From Siphonodentalium dalli (Eukaryota > Mollusca > Scaphopoda > Gadilida > Siphonodentaliidae): a stretch of DNA of 64,000 bases. The notes under the pieces were generated by a model. The model saw only the letters and a list, made by a program, of their open reading frames with translations, was not told the DNA's origin and did no database searches. Positions 1 to 11,689 of this stretch are shown one piece after another. The stretch covers positions 131,137,129-131,201,128 of the forward strand of contig CP136064.1 of the NCBI GenBank assembly GCA_032622095.1. Reading direction: 5' to 3'. A program made the translations under genes and the position numbers. How positions within the stretch are numbered: position 1 is the stretch's first letter; every line of letters begins with the position of its first letter.

Positions 1-293
1 CTAAATATTCTTAGTTTAAACGAAATGTTGCTGCGCATATATTATCAGCTACATGTGCCAGGCACAGAGCGAGATTTTGAGTTGTTTATGTCAGTCGATG
101 AGTCTGTTCTAAAACCCTTGTCAGATGTCAGTATTGGTAGGATCCTGAAAAGTCTTGTGATACTAACTGCATTTTCTTGTATATCAGAAGAAACTATATT
201 TGACTGCACACTGTGACCACTATTTTTGATCAGGCCTTCCATATCTCTTGACAAATTGTAACTTTTAGTGGAAACTGTATTGAATGGAACGGC
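1..293. other. No recognisable feature
   Basis: I see no coding similarity, tRNA-like fold or repeat here. The short open frames on both strands have no recognisable motif. Confidence 0.5.
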
Positions 294-356
294 AATTGGA
301 GATATCTCTTAATGAATTGGAGATATCTCCAAATGAATTGGAGATATCTCTAAATA
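294..356. repeat. Three tandem 21-bp units with a GGAGATATCTCC core
   Basis: Three consecutive units of exactly 21 bp begin AATTGGAGATATCTC and differ only at their last few bases. The core GGAGATATCTCC is its own reverse complement, so each unit can form a small hairpin or bind a dimer. The period matches other 21-bp arrays in this window. Confidence 0.85.
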
Positions 357-724
357 GGGGATAAATAGAGGAACGGCGCCCCATAACAGGGAGCCATTGA
401 TTCAGCTAGGGTTTCCAGGCTGCGTTAACTGATATGGTGAAGCGGATGGACTTTCTGTTCAAATCATTAGCTGCCTTCTCTACCTGAGATCATGACTGCA
501 TGACATTTTTACAGACTGCACAACTAATTTCTTCAAACTCAATTTAGTTCGGAATTACCCGTATGGCCTTTCGTCAAAATATGGTCGGAAATAAATAGAG
601 AAACCAAAATGATATCGAATAAGAACTACTTCAACTCTGCACTTCAAAACTAGCTGTTACTGGATACCACTTAACAGTGAATTGCGATAATCCAATATGT
701 GTAGAATGTCATAATAGCAATTAA
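357..724. other. Unassigned sequence before the first TTAA element
   Basis: Nothing recognisable as coding or structural RNA. The open frames are short and without motifs. Confidence 0.4.
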
Positions 725-2455
725 TTAAAAGGTACTGATCAATCCGATTCCATGATCCCCATATAACCAAATGCCAATAACATTTTTAGAAATGCCGCTT
801 CCGTTAGGGACATGAAAATCTGCGGGATGGGATGGGATATGGGACAAAACGACAATCTGCAGGACAGAATTTCAAATTGCGTGGGACGGCCGATATCTCG
901 AGGAATACAGAACGTAGAGGGCTCCTTTTGGTGTCTAACGAAAGGCCCACATTCGCCCTATCCACACATATTAACCCCACCACTGACCGGACATCGGAAG
1001 TTGCATTATTCGGTCGACAACTGACCTAACATAAATTTTTCGAAAGCAAGGCCGTGGAATAGCGTGGAGCAGCTGTAGATAAGGCTATGCCCACAAGCAA
1101 ACTTGGTATTAAAATGAAGATTATCATCTATTACACAACAAAAATCAATTAATTTGAGCGAAGCTGCGATTTATGCAGACCTAGAGAACGGTTAACCCAC
1201 CCATGCGAAGGTGCCACGAAACACGAAAAACTTCGTTCGACATTAATGTTTAGAATATAGATTTCTCGATGAATACGCTAGAAAACAACATGTTTTAGGT
1301 ATCAAATAACGCAGTGGAATACTTCGCATTCGTTTTTAGCTACAATATGGCTGTTTTAGTGCGAATACTGTAATGGCGAACACGCAAACATGCGCCGATA
1401 AAAACAGCTAAAAATAGACTCGATGTTTACAATTACAGGATCGATTTCAGCTGATATATTCAATATAATGGGGCGTATAGTATATCAAAATGTAGGATTA
1501 GACACAGGGAATGTATTTTTTTCCAAATGGGTCCACTACGCGGTGAAATTGTTGCAGAAATACTCTGCAAGAAAGAGCGCTACTTTTTCTCGTAAACTCG
1601 TAAAAAATAGAATGGCCGACTGAAGCCGTTTTATCGTTCCAACTAAGCCGTCCTTAGCAGCACTTCATCCACAAAATACGAATATACACCATGTATCAGA
1701 AGACATATCAAATGTAATCTTTAAAGGTATTTGTGCTTTTCATTTGTTATAATTCACACTTATTTTTTATTTTAGTTGTGATTAAAAGCCCAGATGCCGG
1801 AAGCCGGTGTCCGGCGATTACAAGCCAAGTTACAAAATAAATTAACTGGTTTGAATGCATGAATATGTCAATGGTCAGACTGCTCGAAAGAATATTCAAA
1901 TCAAATAGTGCTTATAGACTTAAAAACTTATGTGTCCGCCAGTCAAACGCGGTGGAAGTTCTCATAATATGAGAACCTCCCTCGTGTATGACCGGCGGAT
2001 AATATGAACCTCCACCGCGTATGACCGGCGGATAATATGTTCATATGAGAACTTCCTCATATTATCCTCCATCCCATCCCGCAGATTGTCATGTCCCTTC
2101 AGTTATCAGAATCGATTAATTGCCCAAAAATAATGCTAACCACTGTATAGAATTGCATGAAAAGGTGTTATTTATCAACATGTTGTAAGACGAAATTTGG
2201 CCTTATTTTCAACCGAAAGCCTCTTGATTTTAGAGTTATCCATCGTCATCCGCCATTTGATCCGAGACCGGTGGCTCGTCGACTGTTTACTGGGCCTCTA
2301 ATAATTCTCGATGGTGAAAAAAGAGATTTCAAAAATCGATATCTAATAACTCCGGTCTTTGATATGTGAGTTCCTCGACTCGAATCAAATATTTTTTACC
2401 CCCAAACCAAATAAATAGTAATTGAGGGGCGCTTAATCGGATTATGCATCTTTAA
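725..2455. mobile_element. TTAA-flanked foldback element, interrupted
   Basis: The left end reads TTAA then AAGGTACTgATCAATCCGATT. The right end reads CGGATTATGCATCT then TTAA. Internal stretches (AAATGCCGCTT, ATCAGAATCGATTAATTGCCC, AATAATGCTAACC, then the block around 2220-2270) are shared with the elements at 33479-34577 and 41086-41510. The right terminus has drifted from the AGTACCT form but matches the right end of the 41086-41510 copy. No transposase frame is present, so the element is non-autonomous. A separate element (807-2097) sits inside it. TTAA duplication is known for the piggyBac and Kolobok superfamilies. The AG...CT termini fit my recollection of Kolobok better than the CCY ends of piggyBac. 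The superfamily remains an inference. Confidence 0.75.
799..2105. mobile_element. hAT-like non-autonomous element nested in a TTAA element
   Basis: The termini are inverted copies beginning GGGACATGAnAATCTGCGGG and match at 28 of 29 positions (807-835 against 2069-2097). They are flanked by TTCCGTTA on the left and TTCAGTTA on the right, an 8-bp target duplication with one mismatch. The host element reads through this point without interruption in its other copies (for example near 33550). An 8-bp duplication is the hallmark of hAT transposons. The interior of about 1.29 kb holds no transposase frame. At 1935-2075 it has repeated ACCGGCGGATAATATG and small palindromes. Confidence 0.8.
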
Positions 2456-3334
2456 GGCTCTTTTATTATGTAGCACTTGTGTCTCTCCTGTTAAACTGTT
2501 CTAATTCCCTGAAATAACATTTATTTTTTCTTGGGCCGGGGAAATCCATCATTAAATGTATATTACATGCATAGTATGTATATAAATTATGTTATTCATA
2601 CTCATCTACACAATTACATGCGCATGGGGATGACAAGATGACGGTTCTTGAGACCATGTCATCCCCGCTGATATATTGGAAATGGGTATCAGTTTGGAAA
2701 TTTCCAATATTTGGGAAGTTCGAGATGCCCGTTTGGAATATTGCAACACACGGTGGGGTGCAAATGAAATTTCATGGAATTTTGTTCTGGCCTAAAATGG
2801 GGAAGCAGTTGGAAATTCCAAGATGGTCAGTGTGGCCACATGTTTGTCATAATGGCCACAAATGACGACTCGTGTCACCAGTATCAAATTCGAGGGAATC
2901 AACTTCCAACCTAACCAAGATGGCGTCCAAAATGGCCACCACAACAGAGAACCAGAAAGTGAATTTTCGACAAATCCCATTATTACGTTATGCTCTTATA
3001 AAACATGGCGATTGATACACAATTCCTATGCTGCAACATATATGTACAAAGAACGCATGCCCCATGTGAACCATAACCATCAACAACTCTCTTTCTTAAC
3101 AAAACCAAACATTAAACATGTCCTTTTTGTGATGACACAAATTTTTACCGAGGTCAGTAGTAGAAGTCGAACCTCGCCAATCCCAGGAATAGAAATGATG
3201 AGATGGCATTAACAGATTAAACACAAGTAGTGAAACTCAAGCAATATTCCATATTATTGGCGTGTCGATAGACAATGTTGTCTCGACAATCGTCGGATCG
3301 TCATCATTTCCTACTAGAATCACCAACAATTATT
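2456..3334. other. Unassigned sequence
   Basis: The stretch 2670-2830 is rich in GGAAATTTCCAA-like motifs. Open frames of up to 116 codons occur on the plus strand but show no recognisable domain and look like chance frames. No RNA gene is visible. Confidence 0.4.
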
Positions 3335-3682
3335 TTAGTTGCTCTTTGAAGAGTCCACGCATAAGATGATATTTGACATATGACAAGCCACAACCCAAGC
3401 TGAACATGCACATACTATAAAATACGCTTGTGGTAACTTTTGTTCTAGTGCATTGTTCAGCTCAATCATCGCTGCATGTGTAGATTCCCCATTGCACTCA
3501 TGAATATGCTTTTCGTATCGTTCAACACATAATTTGATTTTTTTTAAATCAGCATTGTAATTAGAACAGTAATATTTTGGGTCTGGTTGTTTAATCATGT
3601 GGCCAAGAACATGGGCATGGAAAAATGCAGGCTGTTGTGTGGTAATCAGTATCGTATCACCGCCTTCAACTATAATAGTCAT
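3335..3682 (-). CDS. Unrecognised 115-codon open frame, possible exon or element fragment
   Basis: An ATG-to-stop frame with varied, protein-like composition (HVLGHMIKQPDPKYYC, CVERYEKHIHE, FIVCACSAWVVACHM). It has no low complexity, unlike most frames nearby. I do not recognise a domain, and there is no obvious splice-site context. Its 5' end abuts sequence homologous to the flank of the minisatellite at 24.7-26.4 kb, so it could belong to a repeat family rather than a host gene. It could also be a chance frame. Confidence 0.2.
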   Translation of the reverse strand: MTIIVEGGDTILITTQQPAFFHAHVLGHMIKQPDPKYYCSNYNADLKKIKLCVERYEKHIHECNGESTHAAMIELNNALEQKLPQAYFIVCACSAWVVACHMSNIILCVDSSKSN

Positions 3683-3786
3683 GAAAACATTTTATCCGAG
3701 GTTCCTTAAATTCTGCATAAACCCCATAGATATGGAGAACTCTCTAAAAATAACTTCACTATCGATTAACATATCCTCAATGTATT

Positions 3787-4210
3787 GTGGAAAGCGATAG
3801 CCCCCCCCCACCCCACACACACACACAGTACACATGTGCATCCCACCATGGCCACACGATCACTCCACATATATATAAACACCACACACATGACCACGTA
3901 ACCACCCTCTTTATACCCGTACACCACATCCATGACCATACAGCCATGACTCGCCATGCCTGCACACCAGGTATACTGGTACACCGCAACCATGATGACC
4001 ATAGAGTCACTACCGCTATATCCATTCAACTCACCCATGGCCATACAGTCACTCTATATGGCCACATAACCACTCAATATATACACATTCACCCCACCAT
4101 TATCATACAATCACTCCAGACATACATGTACACCACACCAGTACACCACACCAATTAATGGCCATTCCAGATATACCAATATACCACACAATATATACAC
4201 ACATTTTTGC
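3787..4210. repeat. Minisatellite of about 43 bp, first locus
   Basis: Diverged tandem units on the theme CCATGACCATACAGTCACTC followed by TATACATATACACC. The same unit builds the longer array at 24.88-26.44 kb. The 50-100 bp upstream of both arrays are also alike (AGAACTCTCT, GATTAAC, GAAAG.GATAGCC), so these are two copies of one element and not two independent expansions. Open frames across it on both strands are low-complexity artefacts. Confidence 0.85.
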
Positions 4211-4664
4211 ATGATCTACATGTGAGTTGGTTCTAATATTCCCATGTATTTTGGGGTACCTTTTAAATAATGGCTTTCATGTCCTCTTCCGTCGTTGGAC
4301 GAAATGGATTCACACCATTATTAATCATTCGGCCTGTCGTGCGTGCATGTCGTGTGCTTGACAGAGAGTTCAGTAGTTTGCGGTTATGTAGCATGCAATA
4401 TAAGCGCGTCCGTATAGCAGTGAATGAAATAGAAGAACGAGTGAGATGTCGGAATAGTTCCCGATGCTGACTTTGTTCCAACGAGATCGTTCATCACTAA
4501 AGAGCTTATTATCTCTCTCACACGTTGATATATACTTTGTATAAGTAAGTATAGTGCTTTAGCTTGGACATTTCGAAAAATAATTATAGCATTCGCCAGC
4601 CAACACAAATATTTGAGACATGATGTACGACACACATCTGTGAGACCTGATGCATATTTACTTT
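4211..4664. other. Unassigned sequence
   Basis: A 72-codon minus-strand frame (4263-4481) ends with a plausible-looking tail (NPFRPTTEEDMKAII) but has no recognised domain. Nothing else is supported. Confidence 0.3.
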
Positions 4665-4670
4665 TTAAGT

Positions 4671-4868
4671 TGATGAATATCATTAACATATTATGTATCA
4701 GGGTCAGAATGATGAATATCATTATTATATATGTTTCAGGGTACATAATGATGATTACCATTAGCATGTGTCATAATGATGAATATCAGTATCATGTGTA
4801 TCAGGGTGCATAATTATGAAGATCATTACTATATGTATCAGGGTATATATGAATATCATTATCATAAA
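4671..4868. repeat. Minisatellite, units of about 35-40 bp
   Basis: Five or so imperfect units of the form GATGAATATCATTA followed by ATGTATCAGGGT. The units are diverged and vary in length. Confidence 0.8.
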
Positions 4869-4870
4869 AT

Positions 4871-6000
4871 ATATTATGGAGCGTTCAGAATGAATTGTAA
4901 CTAAATTAATTGCCCAAAGAGGAATGATGTTATCATTTATCCTTCGAAATTTAACACCCTCGTCAGCATTTATTTTGGCGTCGCTGAAAATATGATTAAG
5001 GATATATATATAGCACACGGCGATCTGAAACACCCTTGGCATGGCGAACACGGAAATATCCTAAACCATGACACCTGCTTGAAATATTGTACCTCCTTTC
5101 CAACAGATCGTGACATGGACCAGAAGTCTTCACACAAAGGCTGGGATGATACCAATAGTGGAATCAGCCACGGTCACAAGTGATGATATAATCATGGAGT
5201 CACGTGATCCCATGTTGAGCGCGGTGACAGAGCGGGCAACCGACAGTTTCTATGACTATAAATCGGTGAGTTGAAAGTCTAGTTCGGGTATGACTGTATA
5301 AAATGTGACGGCAACCACCCACGTTTTCCCGTGCATTGACTTAAATTTATTTTGAGAATATCAAACAACTATTTAAGAGAAATTTGTGTAACACAAGGTG
5401 TTTCCTCTGCACATGTAATTTTGGAAACAATATGCAACTACAAATACCCGTTCGAAGGACTAACGACAATCACGAGAAACACACATTCCTCGTGATATAT
5501 ACGTCAAATGTGTGATAAACCTTATAGTCCAGTCAACATAGGGTTAAACTATAAACCAATCAACATATCAAAAATACTCTGCGAGATCTATGCGTGATGT
5601 TTCACAGATCTTTTATTTATTACATATTTTGTTATAGAAATAATGCATTTTGTGATATCTCACGAGATACAAGCGAAAGCAGGGTCTCGTGCAACGGTTA
5701 AATCTGGGCTTTTGGGCGCCCAGAAATCATCATTCCACAGAGATATAACGCAATTTTATTTGCACTGTTTATCTTGAATCTTCAAAAAATTATAAACTTG
5801 ACCAAAATTGTCCACATATACTCTGTGGCAGAGAACTGTGTTTATACCTGGAAATAATATCTGGTTACATTCACCAATGCGCCACATATACCCGAAAGAG
5901 ACCACGTTTTCTGCAACGAACCGCATCACCGCGTTCAGCCCTTCTCCATAGTGTTACACACATATTTGCTATACATGCATAAAACCATGAAATAACATCT
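4871..6000. other. Unassigned AT-rich sequence
   Basis: No coding similarity, TIR pair or tandem repeat found. Open frames are short and lack motifs. Confidence 0.4.
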
Positions 6001-6060
6001 TTAAAGGTACTCGATCCGATTCGAAAATATAATAACGCCTGGACGAATGGGCGATTGGAT
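6001..6060. mobile_element. Left-end fragment of a TTAA element
   Basis: TTAA is followed by AGGTACTCGATCCGATTCG, the left terminus of the family seen at 33.5, 38.5, 41.1 and 50.6 kb. No matching right end follows in the next kilobase, so it appears truncated. Confidence 0.6.
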
Positions 6061-6282
6061 TATGGGTAATTATATATCCTTTATTTCCTCCGTTAACGAA
6101 GAGCGTTTACAGTATAATTTAAATGTTTACACAATACAATACGAATACAAAAATCGAATAAATAAATAAACATTAATGTATGTGGTAGATAAATAAGCCA
6201 GCCACAGATTAGACGAGAGTCATGCACATACATAGAGAAACAGGTCGGTAAGCAGACTGTTGGTCATTCATACAACATGCCA

Positions 6283-6476
6283 TACACACACACACATACA
6301 TACATATATACATCAAACATACACATACATACATACATAAATTCACATACACGCACATACATACACATACAAACATACATACGTACATACACACATACAT
6401 ACATACATACACACATACACAGATACATACATACATACATACATACACACATGCATAAATTCACACATACATACGG
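6283..6476. repeat. CATA/CACA microsatellite
   Basis: A mixed run of (ACAT)n and (CA)n. Both strands give long artefactual frames rich in Tyr, Val, Cys and Met or in His and Thr. Confidence 0.95.
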
Positions 6477-6624
6477 GGATATTGACAGGCAATCCAGTGG
6501 GCAATCAGATATAAACACGCACACAGTCATACGATGTATGGTTATATATAGAGACTTACAAGGGAACACCACGCTCGCATGAAAGCTTCCGATGAATCAC
6601 TCAAAATTAAACGACACTATATTA

Positions 6625-6757
6625 TAGTGATGCGGACCGGACCGGACCACCTTGGGTGGTCCGGTCCATTGCCAAGGCGGTCCAGTCCGGTCCGGTCCAG
6701 GCCATTCCGGTCCGGTACACATGCCTGGACCGGTCCAAAACGGTCCGGTCCACCTAT
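6625..6757 (+). repeat. GGACC/GGTCC terminal repeat, left
   Basis: Pentamer array that pairs with 10917-11054 in inverse orientation and can also fold on itself (GGACCACC with GGTGGTCC at the centre). Confidence 0.85.
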
Positions 6758-8732
6758 AATAGGCTATAATTATGTTAATGACTTATCTGTTTTCTCAAAG
6801 TGTTTACTCTGTATAGTACAAACTATAAGGTTACTGAGTTCAGTGCATTGCAATGAGTCCATATATGTTAAAACTTGCATTGTTTGCCGATTGTATGCAT
6901 CATTGTCTGTCTCTAGTGGGAAATACTGGGAACGATGCACGATAATAGTATGTCTAGTAATGCGAACATGCACTAATTAAATGTATTGGACAGATATATA
7001 CTAGTAGCTATAGGGCCATAATGTGTTATAACCAATCTAACATGGCACTCAACTGATCATATGCATGATTCGTATCATATATATTTTCAATAAATTGAAA
7101 TTTAAACGAAATAACTATACTGATGACAATTATACAAAATTAATGTGTACTAATAGCGAGTTTGCGATACCCGTCGGACGGGTACGGGTACCGGTAGATC
7201 CAGGTAGATCGGTGAAAATCGTCACGGTCATTTGCGTACTTTGAATGCAGCACATAAAGCGATAGGGATTTGGAACGGGTAGATGTATCCCATTGACTGG
7301 TAGTCTTTCGCTAAAGTTTTCTCACTCAAAAGTACATTAGTTCTACGAAATAACAGTCAGCTATGCATTAATCTATTTATTGCACGATTTAATTGCCAAA
7401 TCTCATTGATACATTTGTCATTTAAGCCATGTTTTATGTTCAAAGTATCGAGGCGGCTTCTAACACTAAGATAACTATGGAACGCCGATTTGTTTACTGA
7501 CAACTGTCTTCACTCAAGTAATGACATGTTATTTTTTGGAAATGTGATTTGGGGGGGGGGGGGCTAACCCCGGGATTCTCGACATGTTATGATTATTAGA
7601 GTGAGTTGGCGGTGCTATACGCAGTCTCGACACAGGGACGTAATTATAGGGGGTCTCCGCGTTGAGAAGGTGTGCCCACCTTCAAATTCCCAACTATACA
7701 CCCCCTTAAACCACACCAAACAGAGGTTTGTGCGTAATTCAAATTGTGCACGCCGTTGGGCTCTGATTCCCCCCAACTGATCCTTCACTGTCCTGAATAT
7801 TATTGTGGACTGTTCTAAATGGATCAGTAGTCTTGTTGCAGAAGTCCTGTGATGGGGGGGGGGGGGTCCACCTTGCCGACCATGCAGTACGAGAACAGTT
7901 TTGTAGATATGAACCTGGAAATTGCAAAATCATAACATCTAGTGGTCTAACACCAGGCAAATTCACGCCCTGGTTTGTTTTTCACAAATCAATGATCAGT
8001 ATTGACGAGCCACTGAATGTGGTTAGACCAGGGCATACCGGGTCGACCATGGTTCGGTCTGGTGTGAGAACGTTTTGAAATCTGAACATGAAAATTTATA
8101 AATTATTGACTTTCCTCAAGCTTTACATTTGTTGGATATTTCCAACCTGCTGTTGACCATATAGCCCGAATGTTTTTCTACCAAAAGTAGGAATATTTGC
8201 AAATGTTGGTCTAAAACTATAAAAAAAAAATCGGCACTAATACATTTTTGGAAATCAAACTGATTGACAGAATAATTTCAACGTATGTTTTGGTGTGTTA
8301 GGTATATGCAATATCCAACTGTTGACAAAAGTTAAAAGTTGGGGTGATACACCCACCCTCTCGCCACGTCCCCTATCGACCCTTTGTGCATAAGTACACC
8401 GTGAATGTGTTACACGATTGAATACAACCGTTCAGTTATTGTACCTTATGTGGTGGTGACTGATTTCTCATTTTAATATAGATATTTGACTTTTGAACGG
8501 ACATGGCGCATTTGAACCCCAAGACTGATGTATATTGTAGTGGCCGATAGTGACACCAAATACTGATATACACACCTCATAGTCGGCACAATCTTACCGT
8601 CATCAGATCGACTTTTAGCTGTTTTCTTTGTTTCGCATAGACGTGAAGCAAACGCTCTTTATTCGAACCATATAATGAATAGTGTACCATTAAACACCCT
8701 TTATATTTAACAAGTTTGATTTTTATACGCCC

Positions 8733-9851
8733 GTTTGAAAAAAATGGCCGCATTATAGTATTGGTCTGTCCGTCCGGGCGTCCGTCCGTTAACCTGGTTT
8801 CCGGATGATAACTTTAGTTAGAGTGAACCAAATTCAATAAAATTTGGTATGTGGGTTTATTAGCCGAAAAGTAAGTTCAAGTTCGAATTTGGGTTCCGCC
8901 CGCCAATTTTCACCGGAGTTATGCCCCTTATTTGACGTTATTTGTTGTCCGGATGATAACTTTAGTATAGTTTATCGGAATGAATCCAAATTTGGTATAT
9001 TACTTTCTCCCACCAAAACACAGGTCAAGTTCGAACTTGGGTTCTGGCAGAGTTAGTTAGAGTGAACCGATTTCAATCAAATTTGGTATGTGGGTTTATT
9101 AGGAGAAAAGACAGCTCAAGTTCGAATTTGGGTTCCGTCCACCAATTTTCACCGGAGTTATGCCCCTTATTTGACGTAATTTGACTTAGAAAATCCCTGA
9201 AATTTGTTTTCCGGATGATAACTTTACTAGCCAGGGATGTGGCTAGAGGGTTTCCGCGAAAATTTTGAAATCTGAACAAGAAAATCGCAAAATCCTAACA
9301 TCTAGACTAGCCTCAAGCCTTCCTACTGTTCGAAATTTCAAACCCTACACCCCCACTTAGGTTGGAAATTTTCCAACTGATGACAATTCCAATGACAATG
9401 TTGACCAATTGTATGACAATATTGTTTTCTTAAATTAACTAGAAGTTTTTGACTGGCCACGGGGGAGAGACCAGGACACAAGCTTTCCAAGTGTTGGAAA
9501 TTTCCAACCTGTCACCCCCCTAAGATTGGAAAATTTCCAACTGATGACCATTTCTGTCAATATTTTTGACCAAAAATAGGAACATATGCAAATATTGGTC
9601 GAAAAACAATAAATTCCCCCAATAAATTGTTTTATAATCAAACACCCCCCCCCCTCTAGCCACATCCCTGACTAGAGCTTATCGGATTCAATGATAATTT
9701 GGTATATTACTTTTCTCCCACCAAAACACAGGTCAAGTTCAAATTTGAGTACCGTCCGCCAATTTTTACCAGAGTTATGCCCCTTTTTTACCAGTTTCCG
9801 CCGACCCAAGAGAGGGGGTATTTTGCACGCCCAGTGTAGCTCTTGTTCTAC
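8733..9851. repeat. Tandem CCGGATGATAACTTTAGT repeat block
   Basis: Units of roughly 120-170 bp contain CCGGATGATAACTTTA, TTTGGTATGTGGGTTTATTA and CACCGGAGTTATGCCCCTT. The block opens with GTCCGTCCGGGCGTCCGTCC and ends GAGAGGGGGTATTTTGCACG. From memory, similar blocks are common in mollusc genomes. I see no coding capacity. It is interrupted by the insertion at 9232-9670. Confidence 0.8.
9226..9675. mobile_element. Short hAT-like element with CAGGGATGTGGCTAGAGGG ends
   Basis: The 19-bp terminal repeats are perfect inverses: CAGGGATGTGGCTAGAGGG against CCCTCTAGCCACATCCCTG. ACTAG lies on both sides, one base away on the left. The surrounding tandem repeat resumes cleanly after the element, so this is a genuine insertion. 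The interior has no coding capacity and has two diverged copies of a GTTGGAAATTTCCAAC-like tract. Confidence 0.8.
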
Positions 9852-10916
9852 CTACATCCGGGTTTAGACCCAGATAAATATCCAAGTTCTTGGGATGAAT
9901 ATTCCCTTGCCCGACCCTTCGAAAGATTCCAACCCATTACCAGTTATATGACTAAATATTCCCCAACTAATATAAGGGGCAATTTCGGTCTTATATCTGA
10001 CTAAAAGTGCATGCATGTAGGACATTCTTGGACCCTGGGTCTAAACCAACACATTTTACACCGAATAATGGTTGGATTATTAAATTAGCGTAATTGTATA
10101 TTTGTGCTATCATAACATATTTTCTCAGTCAGAAAATTCCATCTGTTCTAGACGACACTCGAACGGTCTGGGAAATTACTTATGAAAGCTAATTATTAAA
10201 AATGTTACCAAAATGAGTCAAAGAAAGACGCCAACCCCTTCCACTTTCGCCTCGTCCCTGGTTAATGCAATCCATTATCCACGCAGATGTCCATCATATA
10301 ACCATAACAACAAGTATAACGTCGGCCAAGAAAGCGAATGCGGATAACAATTTCTCTACATCATATATATTGTGCTGCAATTGGCTCACCATACACTACC
10401 CGTCGATATGCTTAATTCTACCCGTAAAACAGTTTGCGATTTCAAAACGTGTACCGGTACGGGTAGCTACCAGTACCCGTACCGGTACCCGTACCTGTTT
10501 GAAATCGCAAACTCGCTAATATGACTACTACATTAATATTGGAGTCTTGGAGATTGTGATGGCTGATTGTATAGTCCTGACAATTACAGTTATATACCTA
10601 AGTACAACTACTATTGGATTAATGTGACTGTCTTGTGTGTGTACTATGTAATGTGGTTTGCATGTTTCTTCGATAAATATAACTGTGAAAAACAATAGAA
10701 TACTCGATTCGATATCCATCCAAATTGATTAGTTGATCCCATGTTACACTGTTTATAAGACATAGTTCCATATTTATTCAGTTGCATGTTTGTCGCATTG
10801 ATATGGTGCTACATAGATATTAACCACTTGAATGCGTCAATACATCGTTGCTAATTGATATGACGGCAAATACGCAATAATATTCGCGATAGCTTATTAT
10901 AACTGAAGAAAAATAG

Positions 10917-11054
10917 TGGACCGGACCGGAGAGTACCGGACCGGCGGTAAAAAGCGGTCCGGTCCGGTCAAGTGACACCCGGTCCGGACCGGACCGCGGT
11001 CCACCCCTGGACCGCGGACCGGACCGGTCCAAAGCGGTCCGGTCCGCATCACTA
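10917..11054 (-). repeat. GGACC/GGTCC terminal repeat, right
   Basis: Inverse partner of 6625-6757. It ends in GGTCCGCATCACTA, followed by the right copy of the 8-bp target duplication. Confidence 0.85.
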
Positions 11055-11062
11055 CTATACTA

Positions 11063-11479
11063 TGTACAATGTTGTACATATCTCGACTTGAAAGAGGATG
11101 TGTTTATTTTGACAAATCCAACTTCGAAGAGAGGTATTTGCATGTATGTTGACTGGGACGACCCTGTTAGCACACCAGCCAATGTCCCACTTGGAAGTTG
11201 TTATGGTAATTTAGATGTCATTGTCCCGTTTTGAGAGTGGGCGATAATGACCCAGAGCCGGCATGTGTTTCATTTTGGCTGGTAGAGGACTTGATCTGAT
11301 GGAACCTGGTTATATAAGCATGTTGATATGTTTACCGAATGTTCCGAAATAAGCTATAGCGTATGCGTTGAATTGTGACTCAGATAATTTGGTTGTATGT
11401 AGAGCAGTAAATTGAGACCAGCTAAAGGCTGACAAGCATGTTACTGCCAGTGTATTCTGCGAGGTTGAGTTTGGTTGTG
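11063..11479. other. Unassigned sequence between the composite element and the LINE
   Basis: No motif recognised. It may include the 3' untranslated part of the minus-strand LINE, whose exact end I could not find. Confidence 0.4.
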
Positions 11480-11689
11480 TAATGGGACCACAGCTCGTAG
11501 GATTTCCTCACAGCGAAGAGAGAAAACTCGTTCAGTTTGAATATTTTGCTCCTGATGTCATCGGACAGGATGGAGAGCAATACCATTACTTGGACCTTCT
11601 GTGGAAGAGCATCAATGTATATAAAACAGGGTATGCCAAAAAGTCAATTAGTGAGAACCACATTTGTATCCCCACCTCTGATGTCGTCG

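Larger units (their letters stand above)
7154..10518. mobile_element. Nested element with TAGCGAGTTTGCGAT terminal repeats
   Basis: TAGCGAGTTTGCGAT at the left is exactly inverted as ATCGCAAACTCGCTA at the right. Both are followed inward by CGGGTAC/GGTACCGG tracts. The pair is concentric with the outer GGACC repeats, with midpoints within a few bases of each other. The flanks do not give a clear 8-bp duplication, and TA or TAAT is possible. The interior of about 3.4 kb has no transposase frame, a G run at 7551-7563 and another at 7856-7866. It also contains AAATTTCCAAC-type fragments related to the element at 16.05 kb. Confidence 0.55.
6617..11062. mobile_element. Composite hAT-like element with GGACC-rich terminal inverted repeats
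   Basis: The left terminus begins TAGTGATGCGGACCGGACC (6625). The right terminus is its inverse, ending CCGCATCACTA (11054). The flanks are CTATATTA (6617-6624) and CTATACTA (11055-11062), an 8-bp target duplication with one mismatch, as expected for hAT elements. Each terminal repeat is about 130 bp, built of degenerate GGACC/GGTCC pentamers. The interior of about 4.4 kb contains no transposase, but it holds a second TIR element and other repeats. Two independent short copies in opposite orientation are a possible alternative, but the matched 8-bp flanks argue for one element. Confidence 0.65.

Noticed and set aside
3766-4158. Open frames of 82-123 codons on both strands
   Set aside because: They lie in the 43-bp minisatellite and have no protein-like composition.
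6209-6582. Open frames of 79-102 codons on both strands
   Set aside because: They are translations of a CATA/CACA microsatellite.
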